This document shows positions 1-11,925 of a stretch of 64,000 nt of DNA, piece after piece. The DNA comes from Rutpela maculata. Lineage: Eukaryota; Arthropoda; Insecta; Coleoptera; Cerambycidae. The position numbers and the translations under genes were made by a program. Position 1 is the stretch's first letter; every line of letters begins with the position of its first letter. Under the pieces are notes generated by a model that did not search any database, had not been told where the DNA came from, and saw only the letters and a program-made list of their open reading frames with translations. The stretch spans positions 407,232,547 to 407,296,546 of the forward strand of contig OW386285.2 of NCBI GenBank assembly GCA_936432065.2. The letters run 5' to 3'.

Positions 1-230
1 TTATGTTAGTTTTTGAAGCATATTTCTAAAAAATTGTGGTATTAAGAGCGAGAATTAACTTAAGCCGAGCTCTATATGTCAAATAAGGCATCTTTGCCTA
101 TGAGAGTCAAACTTTCCGAATCGATTACTAAACAGACGATTTTATTTTTATTGAAAATTCATGTGTAAAATCACTTTATTTATTAATATACCAAATTATA
201 TTTAAAACTGTAAAAACTCATTTTAGTATA
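1..230 (+). repeat. Dispersed repeat, truncated by the window edge
   Basis: This stretch is the reverse complement of 38362-38612 at roughly 80 percent identity by eye. Shared landmarks are the block around TCGATTACTAA and GGAAAGTTTG, the GAGCTC site and the closing GAAGCA region. No coding potential was seen. The left end lies outside the window, so neither class nor full length can be given. Confidence 0.7.
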
Positions 231-359
231 CAACTATCTTTAATGGGGTATTTTTAATTTTTTTTAAATTCAGTTTTGGTGATATTATCAAGTAATGTTA
301 TTATTTTAACAATTACTGCTTAGTCAATTTAAACCAAAACAATAATTTCTTAAATAAAA

Positions 360-1048
360 CCGCTGCCCAAGGAATCACTACTTCCACATCCGGATTTTCT
401 ATCCAAGTCACAAAGAAAAAAATTTTGTATCTGGATATAATTGTTTATGGAACTTTAATAATATAATATTTGAAATCCTCTGCCCCAAAAACCCATAAAA
501 CGATACCTCACATCGGTAGTGGTGGTGACAGGGGGTGGGAGTGGGGGGTGGATAAAATAAAAAAATATTTTGAGGTTTCTGGTTCTTGTACACACACTAA
601 ATCGCATTTTTTTTTTCATCCCCTTTAATAATGGGGTGGGGGTGGTAATGGGGGTGGCTAATGCCAAAATTTTTTTTGAGACCTTAGCTTCTCTTGTCTA
701 TACTAAATATCAATTTTAGGAACTCTTACCTGCTTGATTTACCTATTTACTCCAAATTTACCCCAATTTACCCCCCAACCCTTCGACGGAACAAGATGAA
801 AATATAATCTAGTTCTAGATCTCGCGAAAGTACATATGTGTACCAAATTTCAAGTCAATATCTCAAACGGTTCCAGAGTAAACGTGCGCACAAAAAAAGT
901 TACAGACCGACAGACAGACCGACAGACAGAAATTTTTTTTCGCTCAAACTTGAAATCTCGACGTTTCATGACATTCTAAGCCTATTTGAACAATAAAAAT
1001 TTTTAAAAATTTTTTTGTCGTTACAATACTTCCACTGGATGTGGAAGT
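360..1048 (+). mobile_element. Helitron-like non-autonomous element, copy A
   Basis: The 5' end reads CCGCTGCCCAAGG and then CACTACTTCCACATCC. The 3' end is a hairpin, ACTTCCAC, loop TGGAT, GTGGAAGT. ACTTCCACATCC at the left and GGATGTGGAAGT at the right form short terminal inverted repeats. A GACAGACC-type microsatellite lies about 120 bp before the 3' end. Copies B (2526-3042, minus) and C (6899-7515, plus) share both boundaries. Short subterminal inverted repeats, a 3' hairpin and an internal microsatellite fit Helentron/HINE-type elements. The canonical CTRR Helitron end was not seen, so the class is an inference. No protein is encoded. Confidence 0.6.
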
Positions 1049-2525
1049 AAAATAAAAAATAAGAATACGCCCGTCTAGACACAGATTTGAAATGATCTTA
1101 TTTAGAGGGAAATAATTTAACCAATAATAGGCAACTGTCGCTTAGACTGTAACTATCTTACATGAATGCCAAACTGTGTATTTACTTTACATTATTTTAC
1201 CTATCATACTTCTATTTTGCTCAATATCTTAAAAATCAATAAATATTATATACATGTATTTAAAAGGAATTAATAGTAGGTATATATATTATGTTTGTTA
1301 AATTATTTAGAAGTTGTCTTAAAAATGTAAACAAATCTCACGGCGAGGATTATGTGGCAACATTTTATAAAAACGGCCCTCTCCTTCTTCCAACTTTGCT
1401 TGCGTGCTGTCATTTATTGTCACAATACAAGTGAAAGAGGCATATTAGTTAGATTTATTTGTGGTTTATGTGGCGTTTGATTTTGTTATTTTATATTTTA
1501 TCAATAAACTATTAAGGTAGAGTTGAATTTTGTGAAAGGAGATTCATCCAATTTGTCCAACAAATTGGGGTTTTGAAGGGATGGGATCAGAAATAGTGGA
1601 AACTTGCCACCAAGTTCTTCGAAAATCTATATTTTTGGGAACAGCTACAAAAATTTTTTTCGGAGCACTTATATTTGTGTTTCCACAACTTTTTAGAAAA
1701 TATCTTTTAAATAACACCATCTATTATTTGTAAATTGCAGCAAATACCTCGATAAAAGAAAACTGAAATGGTTCAAATTAACACGACGTTAGAACATATC
1801 TGTCATCTCATTTGACTAGCTGTTGACATTGTTGACATATATATGTTTTAAAAAATTTAATCGCCATTAAAAATTATTTAAAATATTTAATAATTCACGC
1901 CTGTTATTATTTTTTACATAAGAAAATTCAATTTCGTGGATAAATATATTAAAACTGATTTAATAAATAAATTTTATACTCCTGTTTTCTTCAGTTATCT
2001 TTGCCAGAACTAGTGAAGAAATTTCAACTTGGCTACACCACACTGTTCTCTATAAAACCATTCTATCAACAAATTAACACAGACTACCTACGTCATCGGC
2101 AGATTACTTACGTCACCAATTTAAAACGCTTTTCGCGCCACTTATTTTGACTTTGATTTTCTCAAAAAAATGATAATTATTTTCGCGGAAGTTTGTATCG
2201 GAAGGCTTATTTATACATATTCTATGATATTATTCAATAAAAAAAAAAAATAGGAAAATACCCAATTCTATAGCAGTTTTAAATTCAAATATTTTTGTAT
2301 ACTTTGATTCAAAATGGGTCAAATCTGAAATATTAAACGGGTAATATGAAATATTAAACAGGAATAATCGTTGGGGGTGTTTCACCTCAACTCGGGGTTT
2401 TGAAGAAGGTGAATATTGGAACGTGGATATTGTCGAATTCTACCCAATAACGTTATTTCTGCTTTAATACCCGCTGGGTTACGGGGGTTGAAAACGTTGA
2501 TTTTTAAACAAAAAACACTGATTTT
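1049..2525. other. Intergenic, no gene seen
   Basis: AT-rich sequence between two Helitron-like copies. No recognisable coding region, RNA gene or terminal repeat was found. Confidence 0.5.
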
Positions 2526-3042
2526 ACTTCCACATCCAGTGGAAGTATAGTAACGACAAAAAAAATTGTTCAAATAGGCTTAGAATGTCATGAAACGTGG
2601 AGATTTTAAGTTTTAGTGAAAAAAAAAAAATCTGTCTGTCGGTCTGCCTGTAGGTCTGTCTAGGGAGTAAATAGATAAATCAAGCAGGTAAGGGTCCATA
2701 AAATTAGTATTTAGTATATACAATTGAAGCTATAAGGTCTCAAAAGTTTTTTTGGCATTAGCCACCTCTATTACCACCCACACCCCCTTAATAAAAGAGG
2801 TGAAAAAAAAAAATGTGATTTACTGTGTGTACAAGAACCAAAAACCTCAAAATATTTTTTTACTTCTTCCACTCCCACTACCACCTCCACCTCACTACCG
2901 TTATGGGTTTTTGGGGTAGACAATTTCAAATATTATATTATTAAAGTTTCATAAACAATTTTTTCCACATACAAATTTTTTTCGTTGTGAGAGGCTTGGA
3001 TGGAAAATCTGGATGTGGAAGTAGTGATTCCTTAGGCAGCGG
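2526..3042 (-). mobile_element. Helitron-like element, copy B
   Basis: Same family as copies at 360-1048 and 6899-7515, in the opposite orientation. It has the terminal hairpin at 2526-2546 and the GGCAGCGG end at 3036-3042. It is shorter because of internal deletions, including loss of part of the T-rich and microsatellite region, where only about one GACA-type unit remains. Confidence 0.6.
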
Positions 3043-3874
3043 ATTTTCAAAGGTTTTAAGCTCGGTTTTAAGCAAATTATTCAAAGAGGATCATATTTTC
3101 GAAAAAGTTTGTCATAACAAAAAAGTTAACTTATGAAATAACAAAAATAATCCATGGAATAAAAATACATTTAGGCTCGTCGTTGTCGAGATACATACAG
3201 CGATCCATTGCGATAAACAAATAACTGTTCCAAATATTTCACAACGAACCCATTTTATACAGAGATTTACTGCTTGGAATAAGTATATTATGCGATTTCT
3301 CCATCTTTAAAATAATTCTGATAAGAGAAACGGATTGAAAAAATTGCTACAGTAAACGGCGACTACTAAATGGAGACCCAATAAACAATTTACGCTAATT
3401 CTATAATGATGGATGAGAAAAATAAAGGGAGCAGCCTCTCATTATATTTATTTGTTTTTCATGTCACGACTTTGTCAGATTGTTTGTCTTATGACGCCTT
3501 GTTTACGTTGCCAACTTTACTCATGGAAATATTGACTTTGCATCATTGGTAAAATTAAATTTTCTATACATACATCTTATAAAATTTGTATTTCGTTCTT
3601 TGAAAGACGAGCGGGCATGACTGCACCAGAAGTAAATCAAATAAACACTCACGGATTGCGTTTGCGTTCCTTTATAGGAAAATAAGTTGCAGGACACGTT
3701 ACTGGAGGCACGTATTGTTTAGTAACTGACACGTAGTATAACATACAAATGCTGTTTACCAAAAACGAAAAAGGTCCAAGTGAATTGGTTTATCAATAAA
3801 GTTATACTGGCTTTAAATTAGTATGTTTCTTGTCTACAGAAACGCATAAGATATTTTAAGCGTATTAGTCCTTG
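3043..3874. other. Intergenic, no gene seen
   Basis: No open frame, repeat boundary or RNA gene could be supported here. Confidence 0.5.
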
Positions 3875-4244
3875 TAAAACGGTAGGTTTGACGCTCGGAA
3901 TGCCCCCCTCATCGGGATCACTCCTATTTTATGTTTTTTGGGGTCGCTGATCATGAACATCAGAGCCCCGCGGCTCTAAAAATAGTACGTCACCCTAAAA
4001 TTGCCAAAAACCACTCCTTTTGGGGTCTTTTTCGCGGTAATGTGAATAATACTGTAAAATAATGTTATGAAAGTGCAAATTGTATATGATATTTTTCCAG
4101 TTCAGTAGGTTCATCTAAAATAAGGACAAAGTTTTGCTGAGGGTTAACCAGAGGGGGGAAACTACCCCAAAATTGACGTAAAATGGAAACATGATTTTTC
4201 ACTTTTTGATTTGAGCTTAGATGAATGGGGATTGTATAATGAAG

Positions 4245-5045
4245 AATTTTTTTTTTCCAACCCTTCAGGGGTGAAAACTACCCCTATATCGCCTTTAAAT
4301 TCAACTAACGCTTAGAAAATAAGTAGAGTTAGTTTGCTTGTAATTTCTGATAAACTTCAATTTTTTCACCCGTTTAGGGGTGAAAACTACCCCCAAGCTT
4401 GCAGGGAATTGAAAAAGAAGGTAGAAATATAAATGAACACTTCATATTGTTTGCAATATTTTTAATAAAAGAAATATGAGGTAATCTAAATATAAATGGA
4501 AGCAAAATCTTTTCTTTTACTTTTTGAATTTCAATTTGGTTGAATGGGGATTGAAAAATTAGGAAAAATTATTTTCTCGTGTGAGGATATTCGAATTGAA
4601 TCTTAGCTATGATTGGTATAGATCGGGAATCAATGCATCAAGCGAAGTATATGAAGATGAGCTAATTGATTCTAGCGATAATGAAAAGGGGCTCATTTCC
4701 TCCCATAAGAGACCAAGACTGGAGAAAACTTAGTACATAATGTTTATATTTTGATAAAAAAAATTACTTAGTTATTTTAATTTTTCACCACATATATTTT
4801 TTTATTAAAAATAGTGCAAACAATATGAAGTGTTCATTTGTCAAGAATATTTCTACCTTCTCTTTCAATTCCCTGGAAGCTTGGGGGTAGTTTTCACCCC
4901 TAAAGGGGTATTTTTTTCGACGGAAGTTTATCAGAAATTACAAGCAAACTAAAAAGTATATATCTCTACTTATTTTCTAAGCGATAGTTCAATTTAAAGG
5001 CGATATAGAGGTAATTTTCACCCCTGAAGTGTTGGAAAAAAATTT
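4245..5045. repeat. Inner palindrome with ~225-bp arms
   Basis: Arm 4245-4470 is inverted at 4785-5045. Both carry GGGGTGAAAACTACCCC-type blocks and the sequence around GCAAACAATATGAAG. The loop (about 4470-4785) contains a short open frame that may be a coding remnant. The arms share the TACCCC motif with the outer arms, so the element looks modular. Confidence 0.7.
4563..4733 (+). pseudogene. Short open frame, possible C-terminal remnant
   Basis: This 56-residue frame follows an in-frame stop and ends at TAG 4731-4733. It has no ATG start. The composition is protein-like: an acidic/serine stretch (EVYEDELIDSSDNEKG) followed by a basic tail (SSHKRPRLEKT) resembling a nuclear localisation signal. 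It sits in the loop of a palindrome inside a mobile element, so a transposase C-terminus is the simplest guess. No family was recognised, and a chance open frame remains possible. Confidence 0.3.
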
Positions 5046-6486
5046 TCGTATGTAATATCACTAGTGCTTAAATTTTTATCGAAAATTTTTTCGAAAGCGT
5101 GTTGCCTGATAATATAAAGAGTGCAAATTGGCAGTTTATTATCTGATTAAATCCCGACCGCTTTAGCGGGAGGGATTTAATCTTTGATAATAAACTGCCA
5201 ATTTGCACGAGTTATATTAACTAGGGGCGACTTAGCTTGAGAAAAAATTTTTAGATAAAATTTAAAGCACGAGTGGTATTTGAGGAGAATATTTCACGAA
5301 TAAATAATTCATTAAGTACATCTTCAATATTATGTTTTCTCATTAACTGCCTTCAGACGTTTTCTTGTCACTTTTTGGAGTTTACTGACCTTTATTTTCA
5401 ATTTCATCACTAATTTGATATACAGAAATATTTCCAAACCGACTCATATTGTCAAAACAGCAAATCTGAAACAAACGCAGTAGAAACAACGGAGATTCGC
5501 TATATTTTAAAATAATCTAGTGACGTTTCCATGGCAACTAGTAAATAAAACGAGTTGAAACCTTAGATCTTATAATATATAGACTGGCTTAACACCTTTC
5601 AGGCGTTTCTGAGGTGCAATACGACGAGGAACGATAGAGAGAGCACTACTTTAGTACCGATGTCTCGCCCAAATAAAATGTACACCCATGGTTCCGAGAT
5701 TGACACAGAGAGCGCCATCTAGCGCTACAAGTTATATTCCATAATAAATAAATGTTCATCGACTCATATTTACGTATTTAATCCTTACTTTTAACTTACG
5801 AAATTTATGAATTATGTTGAGGTTTGCTTTGTTAAGCAAAGAGAATTTTAAATACAACAAATTATAATGTTTGATGCACAGCTTTGATTCAACGAGTTAC
5901 TTTTTGGTAGATTATCATATGTAAGTACTATACATTTTTAGTTTGTTCCCGAGCGAATGTGTACTTGACATTTATAATAAATGATTTGCTTACCTTTGTA
6001 ACTACGTTATCGAGCTATTGAAAGCTGTGCTTGACTTGTTCCTGTATTATGAGCTATATTAAGTACAATCTTTGTGTGTAATTGTTACTTGATTGAACAC
6101 TAGGAAAACTGACATAGTTACAGATAGGCAAAAGTTACAGCCTATATATTTCAGACAAGATTCGCTTTGGAATTGAGGTGTGTTTTTGTTTGCTACTACA
6201 TAATACAATATTACAATTTACAAGGTAAGTAGGTACGTTAACAATTACTTAGTAATAAGCTAGAGAAGATATTTATAGATAAAACTTAAAAGCTCGACAA
6301 AAAACGTCAAAAAATTTTCGCATATTTGCCGCTGCAGCGACCTAAAAAATTAGAGCGATAAATTTTGCATGTTGGTCCTGTCAAAAGCCGATCTAGCTTG
6401 AATTACCACTAATAATGACGTTTGATTGGTGCAATGTTTTGAAAAAACGGGCTCTAATTGGCTATAGCGTTAATGAGTGAAATAAT
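5046..6486 (+). repeat. Tandem unit 1 of the fold-back composite
   Basis: Direct repeat of 6487-8456 once the inserted 6899-7515 element is discounted. Both begin near CGTATGTAATATCACTAG and end near GCGTTAATGAGTGAAATAAT. Identity is very high at the two ends (5046-5330 and 6290-6486) and lower in the middle. The unit includes the hairpin at 5121-5208. Confidence 0.75.
5121..5208. repeat. Long hairpin in unit 1 (repeated at 6561-6648)
   Basis: Arms GTGCAAATTGGCAGTT... and its complement flank a GC-rich apex, CCGCTTTAGCGG. The second unit carries the same hairpin at 6561-6648 with one arm mismatch. The flanking motif CGAAAGCGTGTTGCCTG resembles the arm of the hairpin at 23514-23613. Confidence 0.8.
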
Positions 6487-8456
6487 CGTATGTAATATCA
6501 CTAGTGCTTAAATTTTTATCGAAAATTTTTTCGAAAGCGTGTTGCCTGGTAATATAAAGAGTGCAAATTGACAGTTTATTATCTGATTAAATCCCGACCG
6601 CTTTAGCGGGAGGGATTTAATCTTTGATAATAAACTGCCAATTTGCACGAGTTATATTAACTAGGGGCAACTTAGCTTGAGAAAAAATTATTAGATAAAA
6701 TTTAAAGCACGAGTGGTATTTGTGGAGAATATTTCACGAATAAATAATTCATTAAGTATATCTTCAATATTATGATCAGTAATCAATTGTCTTCAGACGT
6801 TTCCTTGTTTGCTTTTTAGAGATTACTCACCTTTATCTTCAATTTCATCATTTACGTCACATAAAAATGCATTCCCAAAGCGACTCATCTAATAAAAACC
6901 GCTGCCCAAGGAATCACTACTTCCACATCCACATTTTTTATCCAAGTCACTCACAACGAAAAAAATTTGTATGTGGAAATAATTATTTATGGAACTTGGG
7001 CGGATGAAGTAAAAAAACGTTTAAGGTGTCTGGTTCTTGTACACACATTAAATCACATTTTTTTTTCAACCCCTTTAATAGTGGGGTGGGGGTGGTAATG
7101 GGGGGTGGCTAATGCCAAATTTTTTTTGAGACCTTAGCTTCTCTTGTATATACTAAATACCAATTTTATGGACTCTTACCTGCTTGATTTACCTATTTTC
7201 CCCAAATTTACCCCAATTTACCCCCCAACCCTTCGACGGAACAAGATGAAAATATAATCTAGTTCTAGATCTCGTTAAAGTACATATGTGTACCAAATTT
7301 TAAGTTAATATCTCAAACGGTTCCAGAGTAAACGTGCGCACAAAAAAAGTTACAGACAGACCGACAGACAGACCGACAGACAGACCGACAGACAGACCGA
7401 CAGACAGAAATTTTTTTTTCGCTCAAACTTAAAATCTCGACGTTTCGTGACATTCTAAGCCTATTTGAACAATAAAAATTTTTGAAAATTTTTTTTGTCC
7501 ACTGGATGTGGAAGTAAAAACAAAGTAGGTTTAAGTTATGATAATCAAGAAAAACAATATACGTTAAACCATAGTACTGTAACTTATAAGACTAGTCATC
7601 ACAACAAAGCACGCTTCGACCAATCACATTACGGGTGAAATCACACAAATTGCATATTATCAATCTATCCCTTTTACGTTCTAAGGCTGCCGGCTCAGAT
7701 GGTATGGTACCGCCATCTAGTAACGCTAGCTTAACTTAGTTACTAGCCTAAACAGTGAATTGAATTATTATATTAAAGTGTTTATTAATATATATTTATG
7801 TATTTAATCCTTGTTTCTAATATGAGAAGTTTGATAGTTAAGTTAAGGTTTACTTGTTTAAGTAGGGAGACTTTAAGTACAACGAATTATAATGTATATA
7901 GTGATACTGCAGAGTTTTGATTTTCCAAATAAGTGTTAGCTGCTTTGTAATCATTGATGAATTACCATAAGTAAGTACCTACATTTGTGTATTTATCATG
8001 AAATAACTGATTTGTCTGCTTCGTAGATATTCATATTTAATTTTAGTTGGGAAAATTATTTTGTAATTATGTTAGGTATTAAGCCATTGAAAGCTGTATA
8101 ACTTGTCCCGAACCTATATAAGTTCCACACAGCATTGGCTTTTTAGGTTATTAATACAGTACTACAATTTACAATTTACGTTAACAATTAGTAATAAGCT
8201 AGAGAAGATATTTATAGATAACATTTAAAAGCACGATTTGTCCTATTTGCCGAAAATATGTCACGACACAAAACGTCAACAAATTTTCGCAATATTTGCC
8301 GCTGCAGCGACCTAAAAAATTAGAGCGATAAATTTTGCATGTTGGTCCTGTCAAAAGCAGATCTAGCTTGAATTACCACTAATAATGACGTTTGATTGGT
8401 GCAATGTTGTGAAAAAACGGGCTTTCATTGGCTATAGCGTTAATGAGTGAAATAAT
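6487..8456 (+). repeat. Tandem unit 2 of the fold-back composite
   Basis: Second direct copy of the 5046-6486 unit, interrupted by the Helitron-like element at 6899-7515. Without that insert it is about 1.35 kb. The shared distal block includes GCCGCTGCAGCGACC and TTGCATGTTGGTCCTG. Confidence 0.75.
6899..7515 (+). mobile_element. Helitron-like element, copy C
   Basis: Same termini as copies A and B, inserted in tandem unit 2. The GACAGACC/GACAGACA microsatellite near the 3' end is expanded to about 60 bp (7349-7408), against about half that in copy A. The 3' hairpin has lost part of its left stem. Confidence 0.6.
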
Positions 8457-8952
8457 CATTGTACAATCCCCATTCATCTGAGCTCAAATCAAAAAGTGAA
8501 AGGAAAAATTCCATCATTTTTCCATTTTACGTCAATTTAGAGGTAGTTTTACCCCCACTGGTTAACCCTCAGCATAAAATTTGTCCATATTTTAGATGAA
8601 CATACTGAACTGACAAAATATCATTACAATCAGCACATTCATACATTATTTTACAGTATTATTCACATTACTGCGAGAAACCACCCAAAAGAAGTGGTTT
8701 TTGGCATTTCTAGGAGTGACGCACTATTTTTAGAGTCGATTTTCGTGATCATCGAATACAAATGGTTCTGATGAGGGGGACATTCCAAGCGTCAAACTCC
8801 GCGTTTTAGATGGATATATTGCCTCACAGCAAAAGGGGTCTCTTATTGAAAATAATTTAAATAAAAATATATAATATATACACATTATTTTAATAAGGAA
8901 ATTTGCAAATATTAAGACACGAAATGATAATTTTCATACCGTATCCATTTCA

Positions 8953-9238
8953 ATGAATGTTGGCAACAATTACACCGAAATCTTCTCGATTCTGTGCGGC
9001 TCTAAATAGTGTGTGGGCGTTTAGATTTGTTCAGCCCCTGGTGTTTTTGAGTCATGAATATTTATTCCTACCCGTACCCCGCTTTCCTTCAATTATTTCT
9101 CCCATAATTAACTTCAAGAATTGGTACTTTGTGTTGCGAAATATGTGGGAAAGATATGCAGTTTTTCTTCGCTTTACTATGGTCAGAAGTTCCCTATCTC
9201 CACTTGTTCGTCTCAAAACCTCAGCGTTGATGATATAG
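8953..9238 (-). pseudogene. RTE-like LINE, C-terminal end of ORF2 (decayed)
   Basis: On the minus strand, 9238 to 8953 reads as the tail of a LINE endonuclease/reverse transcriptase. It starts INAEVLRRTSGDRELLT, continues through KRRKTAYLSHIFRN and EGKRGTGRNK, and ends AAQNREDFGVIVANIH before a TGA. This LRR...KRRK.YLGH...GKRG.GR...RAA.DRE pattern is typical of insect RTE/BovB-type elements. Two in-frame stops interrupt it, so it is dead. The larger plus-strand frames over 8957-9426 are antisense shadows. The 5' part of the element is absent, as expected for a 5'-truncated retrocopy. Confidence 0.75.
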
Positions 9239-9487
9239 GCGGTTCAGGATATCCAGGGGGAATTTTTAAGTTGTTCAATTTTTTAATAGTAGGCTTAAAT
9301 GTTTTCTTAAATGAGCTGAGATTTTGTTTTTTATTTTTAACTATTCGTATCAGAATTCCTAAGATCTTATTGTTTTCATTGTTATATTACCTTTATTTAC
9401 TTTCCGTGTTATTAAAATTTACATAACGAACATATAATAATATGGAGGTACTCTAGTAGCACATTAGACGAGAATTTTCGTTTACTT

Positions 9488-9640
9488 ACCCAGACAGCAG
9501 ACTGATGTAATTTTCTGGTCACTTGAGACGTCATTTCGACTTCTGGAACCACGTAACAATGACGTAAAAATTACATCAGTATGTCACAGCTCAGAGACGT
9601 CATTTTGTGATGGGAAATTGACGTCATTTAGCGACTAAGG
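9488..9640. repeat. Imperfect hairpin with repeated GACGTCA sites
   Basis: ACTGATGTAATTTT near 9502 pairs with AAAATTACATCAGT near 9567. GACGTCA-like palindromes recur three times. The block opens with CCAGACAGCA, like the end at 9953. It is probably a decayed element end. No gene was seen. Confidence 0.4.
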
Positions 9641-9790
9641 CCAATCACTAATGCCGGGAGACGAGCTACCTCCAGCTGGCCAAACTTCTTGTAAGTAGAG
9701 TAGGGATTTTTTACTTGCCGAACATCAACCATCAAGTAGGCCGACTGCTCCCCTCTGAAGGATTTTAAATCAACTATGCAATCCTCACCT
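9640..9790 (-). mobile_element. Fragment of 5S-type SINE, 3' half (diverged)
   Basis: Colinear on the minus strand with the tail of the SINE at 52598-52988. Shared blocks in plus orientation are AGACGAGCTACC, GAGTAGGGAT..TTTACTTGCC, CCCTC.GAAGGAT and GCAATCCTC. The 5S-like head is missing. Divergence is high, so this is an old copy. Confidence 0.55.
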
Positions 9791-10224
9791 TGAGGAATGA
9801 AGATTTGAAGAGAAAAGCTGGCTGATTGGCCTAGACCACCGCGACCGCTGTGTATCTATTGTGGCGCTCCTAATCTAATTTTACTTAGAGCTCCTTATCC
9901 AGATTTGTCTTTTTTATCAGACTCCATAGCCTTGATAAGAGCTCTTTGGTCCCAGACAATACAAGGTTATCCTACGGACATCCTAGGGATATAAAAGTTA
10001 GAATATAGCAATATCCTGAGGATATCTCGAGATATACGAGGGATATCCTTGGGATACAGAAGTGGCACTACTTTCTGTATCCTCAGGATACAGACGGACG
10101 TACTTTTGTATATTCTTAGGATATCCCTGGGACCCTTACAGGATTTGTTTTATACTATCCTTAGGATATCGCTATAGGCTTTCAGGGCGGTAGTGTTTAC
10201 CCAAATTGCCAGACTGCAAGTTTC

Positions 10225-11925
10225 TTTCAAACAATGTTAGCAACTTGCTCCCCTTCTCAGGGGGTGGCACTTAAAAAATGTATATATTTATTGGAGCTGA
10301 AACAGAATCAAATTTTAAGAAGAAAAGGTTCTATGCAATTTTTCACATAAATTGATAGTTTTTAAGTTATAACGACTTCAAAATTGCGATTTTAGCTTAA
10401 CAAAAAAAAGTATTTCCAAACGGCTTTCGTCAAGTATCTCGAAAAGTATTACTTTATCGAAAAAATGTTAAAGACCAATTGCAGAAAGTCCAAACTGGGA
10501 ATTAATTATATTTTTTGTTTATTGATGTAGGATTAATAATTTCGGAGATATTTAAGTTATTTGGTATCCAAGTGTTTCGAAATTACCTTTAAAGTTTAAA
10601 ATGCATTTTTTTCTAAAGCAAATGCTTTAAATGAGCAAAAAAATTGAGCATCTAAGTAATGCTACATCTTAACGAAATACTGTATTTGAGATAATTTTTT
10701 TAAATCACTGGCTAATTAGAGTAACAAAATGGCGACCTTTTTATATAAAAAAATATAAATACGCACATTTTTCCGTCATAACTTATTTATTTCTTATGCT
10801 ACAGGAACGAGTAAAAAATAATTTGAATGTGCAATTAATTGTCTTTAATTTCATTTCTCAGCATGCGTGGCGTAGGTGTCACAGTTTCTGAGATATTTAA
10901 CATTTATACTGCATTTTCCGTCTTATAAACGTTTGGACGCCATTTGTAAACTTTCATATCTCCGAAACTATTAAATCTATGTAAATAAATAAACAAGCGA
11001 AATTTATTATCAATATATGAGCTTTATTTTTGGTCTCTACCCATTTTTCAATAAAACTGATATTTATCGAGATATTTGGAAAAGTAAAAAAATAGGTTTT
11101 ATCGAAAATACCTTTATAGTTTAAACTGTATTTTTTTTTCTAAAGCAAGTGCTGTATATAAACCAAAAAATTTGAGCATCTACATTATGCTATATATTAA
11201 TGAGAAACAATGTTTGAAATTCCTTTTTTTTGAATTACTGGCTAATTACAGTAACAAAATGGCGACGTTGTTATTAAAAAAATGTGTAGATGCACATTGC
11301 TTTGGTCATATCTTCTTTATTTTTTATGCTACAGAAACCAATAAAAAACAGTTGAAAGCTTGATTAATAACCTATTATTCTACCTTCCTTGACGTAGGTG
11401 TCACAGTTTCTGAGATATTTAACTCTCACTATAAATAATTATATTATGAACTGTTGGATGCCAAAAGTAAACTTAAATATCTCCTAAATTATTAATCCTG
11501 CATCAATGAACAAAAAATATAATTATTTCCAAGTTTGTACTTTCTGTAATTGGTCTGTAACATTTTTTCGATAAAGTAATACTTTTCGAGATACTTGACG
11601 AAAGCCGTTTGGAAATACCTTTTTTTTAAGCTAAAATCGCAATTTTGAAGTCGTTATAACTTAGAAACTATCAATTTATGTGAAAAATTGCATAGAACTT
11701 TTTCTTCTTAAAATTTGATTCTACTTCAGCTCCAATAAATATATAATTTTTTAAGTGCCACCCCCTGAGAGGGGGTGGCATCCACCCCTATAAATTAGCA
11801 AGCCCCCGCACAATAAAGAAATTTTTCTGTGAAGCATTTACTATTATCCTGCCAAAAATGAACGAAATCCGTTCAATATGACATTATTCCGAAGTCTTGC
11901 ATATTTTTTACTTATAGGTACTGTA
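10225..11925. repeat. Fold-back element with inverted arms around a tandem dimer
   Basis: Arm 10225-10555 is inverted at 11465-11815; shared blocks are GGGGGTGGCACTT, TTGGAGCTGAA, GGTTCTATGCAATTTTTCAC and ATAACGACTTCAAA. The right arm extends to about 11925. A related copy of that right end lies at 31212-31490 in the opposite orientation. The interior is two direct ~520-bp repeats. No protein is encoded. Confidence 0.7.
10556..11605 (+). repeat. Two tandem ~520-bp units
   Basis: Unit 1 (about 10556-11085) and unit 2 (about 11086-11605) share TTGAGCATCTA, ACTGGCTAATTA.AGTAACA, AAATGGCGAC, CTTATGCTACAG-type and GTAGGTGTCACAGTTTC blocks in the same order. Identity is about 70 percent by eye. 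The 3' half of unit 2 is also what the left inverted arm copies. Confidence 0.7.

Larger units (their letters stand above)
3875..8808. mobile_element. Composite fold-back element with tandem dimer core
   Basis: Left arm 3875-4240 is inverted at 8455-8808; shared landmarks are TTTGACGCT, GTTAACC and GAATGGGGATTGTA. Between the arms lie a second palindrome (4245-5045) and two direct copies of a ~1.4-kb unit (5046-6486 and 6487-8456). The second unit carries the Helitron-like copy C. No intact transposase is present and no convincing target duplication was found, so the superfamily is unknown. It could be a fold-back derivative of a cut-and-paste element, or an expanded non-autonomous array. Confidence 0.65.

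Noticed and set aside
8957..9426. Two overlapping plus-strand frames
   Set aside because: The first is antisense to a LINE C-terminus; the second has only hydrophobic AT-rich composition.
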